From NCBI RefSeq assembly GCF_026210795.1, contig NC_089450.1:2604001-2668000 (forward strand): 64,000 bases of DNA. Reading direction: 5' to 3'. Source of the stretch: Rhizophagus irregularis. Its lineage: Eukaryota; Glomeromycota; Glomeromycetes; Glomerales; Glomeraceae. Positions 1-12,624 of the stretch are shown here, piece after piece. A program made the translations under genes and the position numbers. Below the pieces are notes generated by a model that saw nothing but the letters and a program-made list of their open reading frames with translations, searched no databases and was not told the origin of the DNA. Each line of letters opens with the position of its first letter. Within the stretch, counting starts at the first letter, position 1.

Positions 1-3000
1 ATTATTCATGTTGTAAAATGTTAAATTTTCTTTCTAAGTAGAAAATATCCAGTGGCTTTTATAATGGCTAACACCTTAAGTAACGCAAAGTGTCCAATAA
101 CGCAAAGTGGCTAAAGTGGCTAATAAATATCCCTATTAGTAGTACAACTTTCTCAGTAATACCCGAAAAAGATCAATTTTTGGTAGATTTATCAATGAGA
201 AAATGACTAATTCATTTGGCCATAGTAATCGATGTCGATCATGAAATGATCAGCGATTACTTATTTATTTGTTTTCCGTTGTCTTTAATAAAATTTTCAC
301 ATAATAAATTCTTGAGTATAGTTTCTTATACTAAATTTCAATTTAATAGTGCACAAAATCTAGAAGGCCGATAGATAAAAAACCACATACTGTTAATAAT
401 AAAAAATTCTAATAATAAATTTTATAATTATTAAAGATAATTCCTCTAATTTTTTTTTCTATTTTTAGTTACAAATATAAAAATAATAATAAGTTTAATA
501 AATAAATTACATGTAAATAGACACTATCTAGTGAACCCTCTATTTTAATTAATTACTCAGAATTGTACATAATAACAATACTAGAAATTTCAATATGTGA
601 TAACATAGATTCTAAAAAATATGAGTCTTTGTCCAAGTAGTATAATTAGAAGTGTGAAATTTTGAATATATATTTTTTGGAATCTGCCATCACGTATTAA
701 AATCCAGTATATAGTATGTACAATTTTGAATAATTAACAAAAATAGAAGGTCCGCTGATATGCTATTGTCCAGTGTATTACACGGAGTAATAATTCAAAA
801 ATTTTCGCACGTGATTTTTAAGTCACTTACATGATCGACAACCATAAATAAAATTACAATTTATTTTTTATTGAGATAACACACACACAAAATATTGTAT
901 AAATATTTATAACAATATGCATACGAACTATGATCGCGTAAATTAAATTAATTAATCATGCATGCAGGTGTATGACACATCGACCGATTGACGCATACAA
1001 TATTTTCTTAAAAAATATAATAAAAACAAAATAGACAAAGGAAACCAATATATTCTTTATTTCACATTCGCTAAAAATAATTAAGGTCTTACAAATACGG
1101 AAATTACAAGCATTAGTATTGACATTTACGATCATTTAAATTTGTTTTTTTTCATCGCTTGTTTTTAATATGAATACCCTGCCTCTTTTTTTTGATAATA
1201 TCAAGTTATAAAATATCTCATCATTAGGTTTTTAATTTTGGTAAATAAATACACATTCCTTTCAAATATCAAAAAGAAATAGCAGATAGTTTTTTAAAAC
1301 GAACACTAATTCGGGCGACACCACAAGCCAATATTCCTTATTTTTGTCGTGTTACAACTGTTACATCCCCTGTCTTGTCGTACAAAAAATGTATACCTAA
1401 ATATCCGAGAATTTACACTTCTTCTTAAGATCAATAAGGAAATTAATGAATGAATGAATGAAAGTAAACATTGTATAATGCATTTCGTTAATGATCCCAT
1501 TTCATGAAATCTGAATATCGGATAAATTTCCGTTAAACAAATTATCTTCTACTCATCTAATGCCAGAGGATTAAGAACATTAAAGAACATGTTAGAACAA
1601 ATTATTATCAGATAATTTAATAAATCCAACTGATGATGATAGTATTGATAGTTGCTATTGTGGTTAATTCATCAGCATATAATGATGCAACGTACATTTC
1701 AATCACATGATCGTTTTACTTTATTTATCTTACTCTTAATTACTGATAAAAAATAAGCGAAAATCAATGTAGTTCTCCTAGCTAACCATAAAATAAATAA
1801 ATAAATAAATAAATAAAAAAAATAAGCGAAAAATAAAATAATTATGTACCCTTCACTTTTAAAAATCGTTTGGTGAAACAGTAAGATTTTTTAGCGTAAA
1901 ATCCATCCTCTTTGAAGATAATAGTACCGTTATTTTTAAAGACGCTAAATAATTATTTAAAGCTATTTTATTAATTAAGAATATATTTTATACATCTAGA
2001 ATTCTAGATGATGATGAAAGAATTGCTACATTTATTTGATGATAATATATTTCATTCGAACTTTTTACTAGTATTACTGCAAATTAGAATGTTGCGCGAT
2101 ACTCATTCAATGAATTTATGATTTGGAGAAAATTTCATTGGTACGTATATTTTAATAACATTCCATTATATTAACATAATTTTAACATTCACGGCAGTAA
2201 TAAATTCATATGAACTTTGAACTCGAAGCTACTGCAAATAATTCAAAATTTTAATTTAAGTGCCGCTAACGAAACATTGGAAAAGTGAAAGTCAAATCGT
2301 TATAATCATAATAAAAACTGAAAAAGGATTGAATGATACAAGAAATGAAGATTTTTTATACTGATTGAAGACTGTAAAGAGAAATAATGAGGCTTCTGAT
2401 TGTTTTGAAGGGATTAAAATCGAAATTTTCTATGATTGAAATTATTTAAGGAACCCAATTTTAAAAATTTTGAATTACATTAAAATTTTTATAATCGAGA
2501 TTTTTTTTAATTTCAGATGCTATAAAAGCGTTATGCGATTTGTGATGATAGAATATGAATGAAAGAATTTTCAATTAAAGATAATATTTATAGTTTTGAA
2601 TTTATATTTATTATTACGAATTTAGTAGCGAATATTAAAATTTCCAGTTTTCGATTCAGTCATTAAAATATTTTACATTTTTGAAGGTCGAGAACTATTC
2701 TTCTCTACAATTAAACAAATCAATTTATGATAATTAATAATCATAGTTGTATGCAATGGATTTTTTTAATAATAATTTGAAGAAAATTTAAAAGTAATGC
2801 ATATTTGTATCAAATTTTCTATCTTATATTTAAATTTGTTGATGTCGATCCCTGTCACGTTTAGAGTACCATGTATAAATAATTTTCAATTGTGTAACAT
2901 TTCAATTGTGTAACCCTAATGTTATACTATAATCACGTGTAGCTTTAAACATGTGATCTCTTTGATGCTGCGGTTAATCTGCAAAATATCTGTCGGTTAA

Positions 3001-3316
3001 AATTAAATATTACTTTTCATAAAAAAATAAAATGAGAATCATGCATTTCGTTAAAATTTGATTGAACAAGTTATCTTATCAGATACATAAGATATTAAAA
3101 ATTTTTAGTTCTTTCAGCTAATTTAATTAGTAAATAGTTTGTTTAAACTTTATACTCATACGAATACAATACATACGTAATAAAGTTAATTGAAGTTTAA
3201 GTTAAATAAAGAAATGAAAATTGAGTTAAATAAAAAAATATATAATTTACATGAAGATTCCACTTGCTCTATATCTCATAGTTCAGAACTAGCTTCGCTT
3301 ACAAGTTTAATCATTT
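1..3316. other. AT-rich intergenic region
   Basis: I see no convincing gene in this stretch. It is very AT-rich, with homopolymer runs, a short (AAAT)n microsatellite near 1790-1815 and a short (AC)n run near 880. Short open frames here lack codon-like composition and splice signals, and are best treated as chance. Confidence 0.6.
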
Positions 3317-4407
3317 AGGATGAAGCCCCAATGACGAACCGATATGCATTTGAAGCTTTAGATCGAACTTTTGAGAGATATTATGAAGGCTTTGAATCCA
3401 AATTTAGAAGGAAAACCATTTGGAGGTAAGGTTGTATTATTTGGAGGTGACTTTCGGCAAATTCTTCCTGTTGCTGTAAAGGGAAGCCATCACCTTGAAC
3501 GAATTTGAAATTGATACGTGAAGACATTGTTGATTATGTTTATGTCAATCTACTTTGTGTAAGCATGTAAATTTTATGAAACTAAAGATTAACATGCGTC
3601 TTTTTAATGCTACTACTAATAATTCTGATACTGCTGAGCAAGCTGAATTTGCTAAATGGTTACTTAAGGTCGTGTTCCTGCAATTTCTAAAACAGAAAGT
3701 GATATTATTATACTATCTGAAGATATTGTTTTATCATCTCAAGACCTAAATGACCTAATCAAATTTGCGTATCCTGATCTTTCAATGTATTCTGATCCCA
3801 AGTATTTTGTTGAACGTAGAATACTTGCTCCTACAAATGAATATGTTAACTCCATCAAAACTATTATTATGAATCAATTTCCTGCTGGAGAAGCATTTGA
3901 GTATCTCAGTGCAGATACAGTTGAGGAAGCAGATGATCAAACAAGAGTTTCTCTACTCTTTAACTGTTAGTGGTCTTCCACCTTATAAGTTAATATTGAA
4001 ATTGGGAACTCCAATTATACTATTATGTAATCTTCAACCTAATGATGGTCTCTGTAATTGGACAAGATTAGTTTGCCGCACTTTTCAGAATCATGACATT
4101 GAAACTGAAATAATTACTAGAAATCATCCTGGAAACCAGAGTTTTCATTCCTCGCATTATGATGTCCCTTCAGAAACAGAACTACCTTTCATTTTCAAAC
4201 GTCATAGCATTTGCAATGACCATAAATAAGTCTTACGGGTAAACATTAAACTGGGTTTATATCTTCCAACTCCTGTGTTTTCTCGTGGACAATTCTATGT
4301 TACCTGTTCAAGAGTGAAATCAAGAAAAAATTTGAAAACTCTTATTACTATACGGCATGGCAAAAATGTTACACATAATGTTATGTATCCTGAAACCTTT
4401 CAATAGA
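3317..4407 (+). pseudogene. Decayed PIF1-like helicase of a Helitron
   Basis: This is a remnant of the PIF1-type helicase domain carried by rolling-circle Helitron transposons. From left to right I see a Walker-B-like DEAPM (about 3318), then a VVLFGGDFRQILPV motif (about 3432-3473). A segment around 3785-3950 reads ERRILAPTNEYV and later EYLSADTVEEAD. Next come LNPxGLPPxKL-like and LKLGTPIILLCNLQP stretches (about 3960-4040), and finally the C-terminal LYLPTPVFSRGQFYVTCSRV motif (about 4258-4318). The pieces lie in at least three frames with internal stops, so the gene is dead. The N-terminal Walker A region and the Rep domain are not visible. A typical Helitron 3' terminus lies about 190 bp downstream in the same orientation. 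Confidence 0.85.
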
Positions 4408-4569
4408 AACTTTTTAGATTATTTTATCATTCTATTATTTATTTGTTATTTGTTCGGATAGCTCATGTAAAATACAAGAAACTGTTTTAAAGACAAATTT
4501 AATTAAAATCTTACATGATTGCCACCTATTTTTAATTGTATTATGCTATTACAATATTAAACCCACGAA

Positions 4570-4598
4570 CCCGGGGCAACGCCCGGGATATCGGCTAG
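4570..4598 (+). mobile_element. Helitron 3' terminus (hairpin + CTAG)
   Basis: The sequence forms a GC-rich hairpin: CCCGGG at 4570-4575 pairs with CCCGGG at 4582-4587. Ten bases later comes CTAG (4595-4598), followed by T at 4599. A short hairpin about 10 nt before CTRR, with insertion before T, is the standard Helitron 3' end. It is GC-rich in an AT-rich background, which makes it stand out. The matching 5' TC end was not located. Confidence 0.8.
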
Positions 4599-4599
4599 T

Positions 4600-5143
4600 T
4601 ATTTATTAAAATTCTTGCATTAAAAATAAAGTATTAATATTTTATATTGGAAAAAGATCTTGCTGAGAGTTAAAAAAGAATTTTTTTTTAAAAAAAAAAT
4701 GATTGAGCGTTTCCTACCAATTGAAGATCATTAAAGAAAAAGTGGTTTTTAGGCGGTTTTAGCTCGCTTGTTGTTCATCAAAATAGGAAACTCTCTGAAA
4801 CTTTCTAATATTCTTTTGATCAATCAGAATACTTATCAGTCTAATAATTGAATTGTTTGGGAACACCTTAAAAGTTAAAAGGCAATATCAAATTTATTTT
4901 AAAGATTTCTTGCATTAAAAGTAAAATAATTTTTCTATATATAAAAAAATCTTGCCAGGAACACATTTTTGTCAAAATAGGAAACTAATATTTTTTTGAA
5001 CAATCAGATCACTTATCATATCACATGACAAGAAAATAATATAAAAGGGACAAAATTTAATCACATAAATTTGTTACTACTCTCTTTAAGTCTTCTTTTT
5101 TCTTTAGGTTTTAAATTTTCTGTTTTATATATACATAGTAATA
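4600..5143. other. AT-rich, no gene seen
   Basis: No open frame, splice pattern or RNA signature is visible. Two short stretches resemble each other loosely ('gaaactctctgaaac' and 'aggaaactaatattt' contexts), but nothing can be called. Confidence 0.5.
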
Positions 5144-5259
5144 GCGTCAGATGTCCGCTGGGTCACATGAAAATACCATAAATGGTTATGTTAATATGTA
5201 GATCATCACGCGTCAGTACATAAATCATCACATCCTATTGGCCAGTTGACATCTGACGC
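5144..5259. repeat. Inverted-repeat element, MITE-like
   Basis: An 18-bp arm at 5144-5161 (gcgtcagatgtccgctgg) matches the reverse complement of 5242-5259 at 16 of 18 positions; the outer 12 bp are perfect. The enclosed 80 bp are unremarkable. This looks like a short palindromic or MITE-type repeat. No target-site duplication is evident. Confidence 0.6.
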
Positions 5260-5277
5260 AAATTGACATCCTGAAGC

Positions 5278-5391
5278 GCAAATGTATCGTTCTTATACGA
5301 TCAGGTGCTATGTTCTTATACGACGTATATGTCACATAATATAGGTCGTATAAGATAGTATGTCGTACACGTATAAGAAAGATACATTTGC
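5278..5391. repeat. Second inverted repeat, 21-bp arms
   Basis: The arm at 5278-5298 and the arm at 5371-5391 are reverse complements at 20 of 21 positions. A nested inverted pair (ttcttatacgac / gtcgtataagat) lies between them. The element starts only 18 bp after the preceding inverted repeat, so the two may be parts of one foldback element. Confidence 0.55.
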
Positions 5392-5399
5392 TCCTGAGG

Positions 5400-6740
5400 C
5401 ACAACATATATATATAATATTTTTTACATATTCAACGAAAATTTATAATAAAACTAGTTGGATCAATTCATATTTCAATAATATCATATATAATTAATAC
5501 TAATGGACTAAGGAATTGGATGGTGGTCTTTTAACTGTTGGATGCTAATTACATCCACCTGTCACCATTACCTCTTTGAACAAGAAATTCACATTATCTC
5601 ACATCCTATATTTTTTTATTTAATTAGAAAAAAGAAAAACAGAAAATTCAGACAAGAAAGGTGAAAGCTGAAACAAATATTTATGCAATATATATTACTA
5701 GCTAGTGATGTTGACTCGTATTTTTATTATTCACTTCATTTCATTTTGTTAATATTGCAGATGTAATCTAAATGAAAATATGACAAACTTATAGTTATAT
5801 CCCCTGAAAGGCTAGACACAAATATTCCTTCTATTCCTTTTACCCTTGATTAGAAAAAAAAAATATTTTATTAGACAATATAAAAAATAATCAATCCTCA
5901 TAATAATAAACAATGAAATACAAGATCACAATTTGTAGAAAATAGCAATATTGGCCTTTTACACAATACTTCATTATCAGGAAAGAGTACTATTAGACAG
6001 TATTTCTGAAAATGTTTCATAATGGATTATATATATATTAAATGGTATACAAACATGATGAAAGGATCTTTAAAAATTTCTGGATAATAGAAGTTGGTTA
6101 AAAGAAATAGTAAATATAAAAGTTCTACCTTTGTTCTTAACAATATCAGTAAATAATCTATGGTAATTATGCTCCATTCTTTTGGGATAAAGTAAAGCAA
6201 CTTATGTCAAATAATGGCAAACTTAAGATACTTTTCCTCAATGCATACCATCCAGTATTTTTATATTAGCTGATTTAAACATATTTTTGGTTTAGATAAT
6301 CTGCTTTTAAAACAGGGTGAGTTGTAACAGTTAATTTGTAGCAACTATATTCAGCATAGTATTACTCTGGGTAGTCCAATTTTCAATATTACTAAAGATA
6401 TACAGGAAGCAATTTTTAATTTTATTAAAGGACTGTATTAATTTAACTTACTACAATTATAAATTCAATATCATAGATCTATTGGTGATGAAATAAAAGA
6501 TGTTCTGGCATGTTAGGTAGGACCCAGAAATATATAAAAGGATCAGGTTTGAGTTTGCGTATTTTGAACTAAAAAAAAATTCATGAAAATCTTTCCTTTT
6601 TTAGATAATTTTTAATAATACCAGTCAGAATTTTATTTCCTATTATAGTACTAGCTGACTGACATTATCACAATTCCGGCCCTGAAAAAATGCGTACAGC
6701 TCATAGTAAAAAATTTTTTTCATCCCCCTGACCCCTATAT
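5400..6740. other. AT-rich, no gene seen
   Basis: I found no recognisable coding exon, RNA gene or transposon end here. There are poly-A/T runs and short AT microsatellites only. Confidence 0.5.
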
Positions 6741-6747
6741 ATACTAT

Positions 6748-6801
6748 CGAATAAATGTTGTATGCTTAGCCCGCTTGGCACAAATTTGCACAAACCTTTT
6801 T
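6748..6801 (+). repeat. Dispersed repeat copy (54 bp)
   Basis: This segment (cgaataaatgttgtatgctt... through gcacaaacctttt) closely matches the right arm of the inverted repeat at 7555-7694, in the same orientation, with a few substitutions and a short deletion. It is a third copy of that repeat about 0.9 kb upstream. Confidence 0.6.
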
Positions 6802-7340
6802 ATAGGTAACAAATAAAAGAGATTTATTAAAAAGTTGTTTATTTCACAAAATTAACGCCTAAAAATTAAATGTTTACTGGTTAAAAAAAAAAAATCCAAT
6901 CAATGTATTATTGGAATAAAGAATATAAATTAATTTTTTTTGCGATTTACACAAAAACCTAACTAACTAGCTTTTTTTATCATAAATTAAATTCAATCTA
7001 ACGAGGAAAACTTTATAAAACGAACATGTTGAAAAAAATTATTACCAAAGAGGAAATGATGAATGACGAACTTACTTAATTTGTATTAAGTATTGTATTT
7101 AGAAATTTCTCTTTTTAGTTATAGGTGAAACATTCGACGTGTTAGTTGTGTTACATTTTAATTAATGATTGGCAAGTGTTGTGACATTTCAATGTCTTCT
7201 ATCGCCGATCTTTAATGAAATTAGGATTATGACAAATTTTATTTCGATGTAAAGTAGAACATTATTTATTTCGATCAGCTACATAGTACGTACTAAAAAA
7301 AAAAACAAAAAAAAAGAAAACCTTCTTAATTCTATTATAA

Positions 7341-7441
7341 TTAGACAACCTGGTCGATGTAGAAAATACCCGGCATCGGTCCCGTAACCCGATCTCCTTT
7401 ACAGATCAAAGATGCAAATTCTATAAATCGTAATTCCACCT
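7341..7441 (-). CDS. Possible terminal coding exon, unrecognised
   Basis: On the minus strand, a TAG acceptor-like site near 7442 is followed by about 33 open codons ending in ...GPMPGIFYIDQVV and a TAA at 7343-7341. The stretch is distinctly more GC-rich than its surroundings and uses ordinary codons, which is why I note it. No upstream exon could be joined to it. It could be the last exon of a decayed gene or chance. I do not recognise a domain. Confidence 0.25.
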
Positions 7442-7554
7442 ATTTCCATCGTATATGAATGAGTAAAACTAATAAGGAATAAGGATCAATAGAGTGTATG
7501 TAATCCTTACATAAACTCATTCTGCGATTTGTGTTGATAAAATATCCCTATAAA

Positions 7555-7694
7555 AAGAGTTTGTGCTAAATTTGTGCCAAATGGGTTAATCATACAATAT
7601 TTGTTTAGAATTTGTTCGAATTTTATATTACAAATTTCGAATAAATGTTGCATGATTAGCCCGTTTTGCACAAATTTAGCACAAACCTTTTTTA
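7555..7694. repeat. Inverted repeat, about 54-bp arms
   Basis: The left arm (7555-7608) and the right arm (7641-7694) are imperfect reverse complements over about 54 bp. They share the core 'gcacaaatttagcacaaac' on the right and its complement on the left. They enclose 32 bp and would form a long hairpin. A related single-arm copy is at 6748-6801. Confidence 0.65.
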
Positions 7695-7710
7695 TCTTTT
7701 TATATTTCAG

Positions 7711-7859
7711 AATGAATCGAAAAGGTATTTAAACCCTGAATTTTTCTCAAGTTTGAACTTTGTAGAATTTGCAATATCAAATCTACCATATGAAAACTTT
7801 TCTTTTAAAAATATAAAAATGTGCGAATGTGAATCTTATTCGCGAATTGTCACTACTAG
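7711..7859 (+). other. Exon-like open segment with canonical splice sites
   Basis: The segment is preceded by a polypyrimidine tract and TTTCAG (7705-7710) and followed by GTAAGT (7860). It is open in one frame for 49 codons (NESKRYLNPEFF... to ...YSRIVTT). No neighbouring exon or domain is recognised. It may be an internal exon of a lost gene or a coincidence. Its acceptor tract begins inside the right arm of the inverted repeat at 7641-7694. Confidence 0.2.
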
Positions 7860-10740
7860 GTAAGTTAATATATATTATTTTATTATTTACAAATAATATT
7901 TTTAATAAAAATCAATCAACCTCAAAAAATTAGGCCACATTTGTTTCAATAATACGTAATCTTGAAACAATAACTTTATAATCGACCGGGTGCAATTCAC
8001 ACATCACATTCTATTTCGTATTTCGTACACATTCGCTTATCGTATTTTCGTTTCGTAGTTTCGGATACGTGCACGTATTCCGAAATTAATTTATGTTTGA
8101 AAAGCCACTCATTATCCACTCATTATGCTTAAGCTTACTAAACAATTATGAACTTTTATTATTATTATATATTACCTATAAAAATCAATTCATTATTTTA
8201 TTTTTTTCGTATCATGTTTTTATCGCACAAATTTTTTAAATAAAATAATATTATATAAATATATTAATAACTTGATATAAGTCCAATTTATATATAATGA
8301 ACATATATATTATAATTAACATTTTATCGATGGTTACATAATTTTTATAAGAAAAAAGTACAGGTATGGCAAGATTTTGTACAACATGATGAGCGCAAAC
8401 CAGCTCAAGTAACTTTTTTTATATTTAAGCCAACTTTCCTAATTTTTTTTTAATTTCTGACAAGTTTTATTTGTATATTAATTTGAGTAACGTAACTTTC
8501 TATAAAACAATGTATTAAAAAGGAAACATTTAAGCTAATATATTAGCCGCTAGTTCATTGTTTACGTTTATACTTTACTTTAATTTTGTTATGACATTGT
8601 TTAATAGGGCTTTATGGAAAATTCTAGAACAAATCTCTTTATATTATACTGTAATTTCTGGAATTTTTTTTTTTATTTAAATAATATATAGTAAATAAAT
8701 CAATAATTTCCTGGTGCATCATCATAATGATACATTTCATATATGCATCAATAGAATTCCGTGAGTCCGTGACGGATATACGACAATAAGAACATCTCTT
8801 TCAATTAAATTAATTTTTAATAAAAAAAAATCTCCAAATCAAATATAGGCGTTCTTTGTTTAATATTTGAAGAATTACAAGATGATGAAAGGCTTTTTGT
8901 TCATCTCTATCAGTTAATAAAACTTTTCCTAAATATTTATTCCGATTCTACGGAAAACCCCTTGGAAATTTTTAAAAGAAAAATCATCATATTTATCAGA
9001 TGAATCAAAAAGCAACTTGAATCAAAATTGTTCATTGTAAATTTTTTATCAGAGGCCTTTGTTTAATTATGTTAATTTTGTAAACATTTAAATTTAATCA
9101 AAATCATACACGTATGTAAAAAAAAAATTACAAAGAAAATGAATACACTAAAAAATTGCATGTTTATTATTGTAAAAAGGAGTTTACATTGTACGCGCGT
9201 CAGTAGAAGTGGCTTTACTTTGCGATTTTTGCAAGTTTGGTAAATACTAAAATTACTAAAACTTACTTGTATCATAAAATTCATAACACATGCAGAAATT
9301 TATAAGGCAAAAAAAAAGTTGCACATTTATTAAAAAGAAAGTTTACAATGTGCAATCATCAAATTTCGCGGTAGTACCGATCTTAGACGGATTGGCGATT
9401 AAAAGTATAATTAATAGCGTCTACGATAAATCTGAAGTAATGATTGTTAGAGATGAAATTTTATCAGTACAGTATATACTGATTTTCCAATACATTTAAT
9501 ACATTTTATTCCTACTCGCTTTCAGATATTGAATTTCTTAATTGTAACACTAAAGTGTATGATGATGTATTATCTGGAACAACCAATTAAAGAATTAGAA
9601 CTTCTTATTAAAACAAAATATAACAATTATGGAATTGTTAAATTAATTCAAATTCAAAAAGAAAATTATTTATAAGTTTCGTCTACCAGATAATTATAGG
9701 CGCAGATACAATACAATACAATATTTTAAGATAACAAAACAACTTACCACAAGAATTCTTTCATCTTTTATTAATTTGAGAATATATTAGAATTGTATAA
9801 TAGTAATCATGGAATATGTAGTTGTTTAAAAGATATAACTTTACCTTACAAATTTTATATTACTATTTTATTGTTGCGTCTGATTATGTTTTAAGTATAA
9901 ATATGAAACAAAAAATTATAAATTTTGTTATATCAATTTAACTACCCTATGAAAAAAGAAAATGTCCGGACCCCGGAAAATGGAATAGACATTTTCTGGA
10001 AAATTATGACGTCTGAATATTGTAATTTCTGGCATTTTCGATGACAATTTTCTGTATTATGTGTTTAAAGATAATTTGAATTGAAGAATTTATTAGCGAG
10101 AGCGAATTAATTAAGACATAGTACTATAAAGATAAAGGGAATTATTCCCTGTATATTTAGAATAACATTATATACGTAACAATCGTAACGTGTTTTGTAA
10201 CTTGTCACGTGATATTCTTATTAACGATGCTGTTAAGCTTTTTTTTACTTTATCCATTTACATTGAATTTTGCGTTCTTAAATATTCTTCCATTTAAAGT
10301 TTCCTTTAAAACCTTTTAATGTAAGTTGTTTTTTCCTTTAAAATTTTAATTTAAGTTGCTAAAATAAATTTTCATTAATATATTTATTTATATAGACCAG
10401 GATTTCTCCCATATCATATATGTCGAAAATGATAATGAAGCAAATGACCCAGTGATACTAACAATGAACCTGAAATGAAAATGTTTTGCAACTCATAGTA
10501 TTATGATTCAAGAAATTGTCTTGAAAAGGATGCGAATTCATGTGGCAGGTAGAATATGCATATCCCCTCGTATCAAGAAAATTTTTTCTGAAAAAATATA
10601 TCGGATATATTAATGATTTTTTCAACAACTATTATTACTTGTTACAATAAGGATATATTGTTTATAAATGGGATTATCATAATAAATATTTATCATACTC
10701 CATATAACGACCACGAGAAGGACTATTATATGTAGCATGA
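7860..10740. other. AT-rich, no supported gene
   Basis: Scattered short open frames occur (for example 9290-9499 on the plus strand, 69 codons, including FAVVPILDGLAIKS). None has a recognisable domain or consistent splice context. A 9290-9499 product cannot be excluded but I would not annotate it. No RNA gene or transposon termini were recognised. Confidence 0.5.
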
Positions 10741-11914
10741 TTTTCATGACTTAAATATAATCTTCAATTCTATTTTTATTAAAAGAGAGCGCAAAACTAT
10801 CCTCAGTAGTTCCATAATTCTAATCAGATTTCTATTCAATTGGATTATAACCGCCAAGAATTTCGTCATTATCTTTCAATTATTACAGTGTGGGATTGAT
10901 TATCACAAATTTCATGAAATATATCTCGTGAATGTCCATCACGAGATGCACGAAATAATAATCTGAATTCTAACCTATCGATTCATTTTCAGATTAATTC
11001 AACATGTTGATGAATTATAATATTCGAATCAACAGTTCTTGGTTAATCATATGAGGTTTTAATGTCTTTATATAATTCCTTTGGTAAAATTCTTTTTTAA
11101 GGTAATACCTTATCAGTAAACTTTTTAGGTGTGAAATCATAAAATCTAATAAATGAAATGCATTGTTGTAAAGTATTTTTAAAAAGTCGTCCTTTGAATA
11201 GTTTGTAAGGTCAGAAGGGAGTTCAGAATTTTTAGCAAGTCCCATCTAAGAACTTTTTCCCAAATTTGAATTTCATTCATCGCTTTGAATAATTGAAACC
11301 AAAAGTTTTTCTGAAACTGAAGAAAAATTTGAAGACTTGAATATCTTATCTGATTCCTTTGTAACTAAGCCAGTACAATGTTTTTGAGGATGCAAGAACG
11401 AATCATTTTCAAACTCGTTTGATGAATAAAATCATAAAATCAAAATTTTGTTCAATCAAATTTGCTTTGTTTTCGATCAAAAAAAATTGTAAATATGTAA
11501 ATATGTAACTAATTCTTGAAGATTAAGTTCACTGGTAGCAATTAAGATTCAATTATATCCGAAGTATCATAATCTTTTAAAGAAAGCCTTCCATCATGAA
11601 TATACCTAAAATAAAAAATAAATAAATATTCATAAATTTAATAAATCATATCATCCATTTTATAATTTTTATATCTTAAAAATAATTTGAAAAATTTCAG
11701 GTGAAATATTTGATAATTTGATATGCGTCAAAAGTTTCATCATTCTTCTTCGCAAATAAGGAGAACGATAATATAAAATAATTATATGAGCACGAAAGAA
11801 CTTTACATAAGGAACATTATCAATTTCAATTATAATATCATATTAAATACTCTTCATTATTTAAAATCCAAGTAAATTTTGCGTTAAATTTGGTAAAAAC
11901 TTATTGCCATCTAT
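10740..11914 (-). pseudogene. Decayed tandem copy of BTB-TLDc gene
   Basis: This is a degenerate paralog of the adjacent gene at 12625-14112, in the same orientation. Alignable parts run from the BTB start through the helical middle (MGLAKNSELPSDLTNYSKDDF at 11245-11183) into a truncated TLDc part near 10740-11030. The initiator is lost: the position of the ATG in the sister gene is ATA here (11914-11912). Many stops and frameshifts follow. An intron with the same position is still visible near 11607-11695. About 100 bp upstream of the start is also similar between the two copies, so the duplication included the promoter-proximal region. It is not expected to make protein. Confidence 0.85.
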
Positions 11915-12624
11915 TTTTATAATTATAATTTTAAACGTTAACGAAAAAACAATTAATCCAAATTTGTAATACGGACAAACCTTATATGATTAGTTCTATA
12001 TTCTGTGCAACAATAAATTTCATTCAAGATAATTAAGAACGAACGTTTGCTGTAAATTTAATTTTTAAATATTTTGATGGGTCGAAGAATACTTTTTTTG
12101 CTTTGTGCGGTACGGTCAGTAAATTTTAATTATCATGAGAAAAATTATACGTACAAAAATTAGTGTAGGCGTGTATCTGGTTCATTTGAAATGTATTTAA
12201 TTGATGTCTATCAAATGGAATAAACCGCTAGCATTACCGACTTATTTATTTATTTATTGAATTCAAATTTTAATAAACTATAAACTATTTCATTACTAGG
12301 GTTTCATTCTAACAAATATATCTTATTGTACGAAGTCAAATAATATAAAAAATCATTTTTATTATAAGTTTTCTCTGTTTGACAATAATATAGTATTAAT
12401 TCATAATATTGTTTCTTCACAATATTTTTCTAAATTTATTATTTATCTGAGTTCCATAGAAAATGTGATCGTGTATCTACGAAATGTGCTTTTATCGCTT
12501 GCGTTAAAATTTTACCATTGATATTATAATAAATAAAAACAAATATGTTGTTTAAATTAATATTTAATATATAAGAAGTTGCGGAAATTCGCCTTTTGGC
12601 ATAGTAATCAATGCAACATAAATC
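11915..12624. other. Intergenic spacer between BTB-TLDc copies
   Basis: The first 100 bp or so match the region upstream of 14112 (for example 'aaacgttaacga' near 11933 and 14128). It is therefore the duplicated upstream region of the decayed copy. The rest is AT-rich with a (TTTA)n stretch near 12240 and no gene. Confidence 0.5.

Noticed and set aside
9072-9499. Divergent open frames of about 70 codons on both strands
   Set aside because: No recognisable domain, no splice context and ordinary AT-rich composition.
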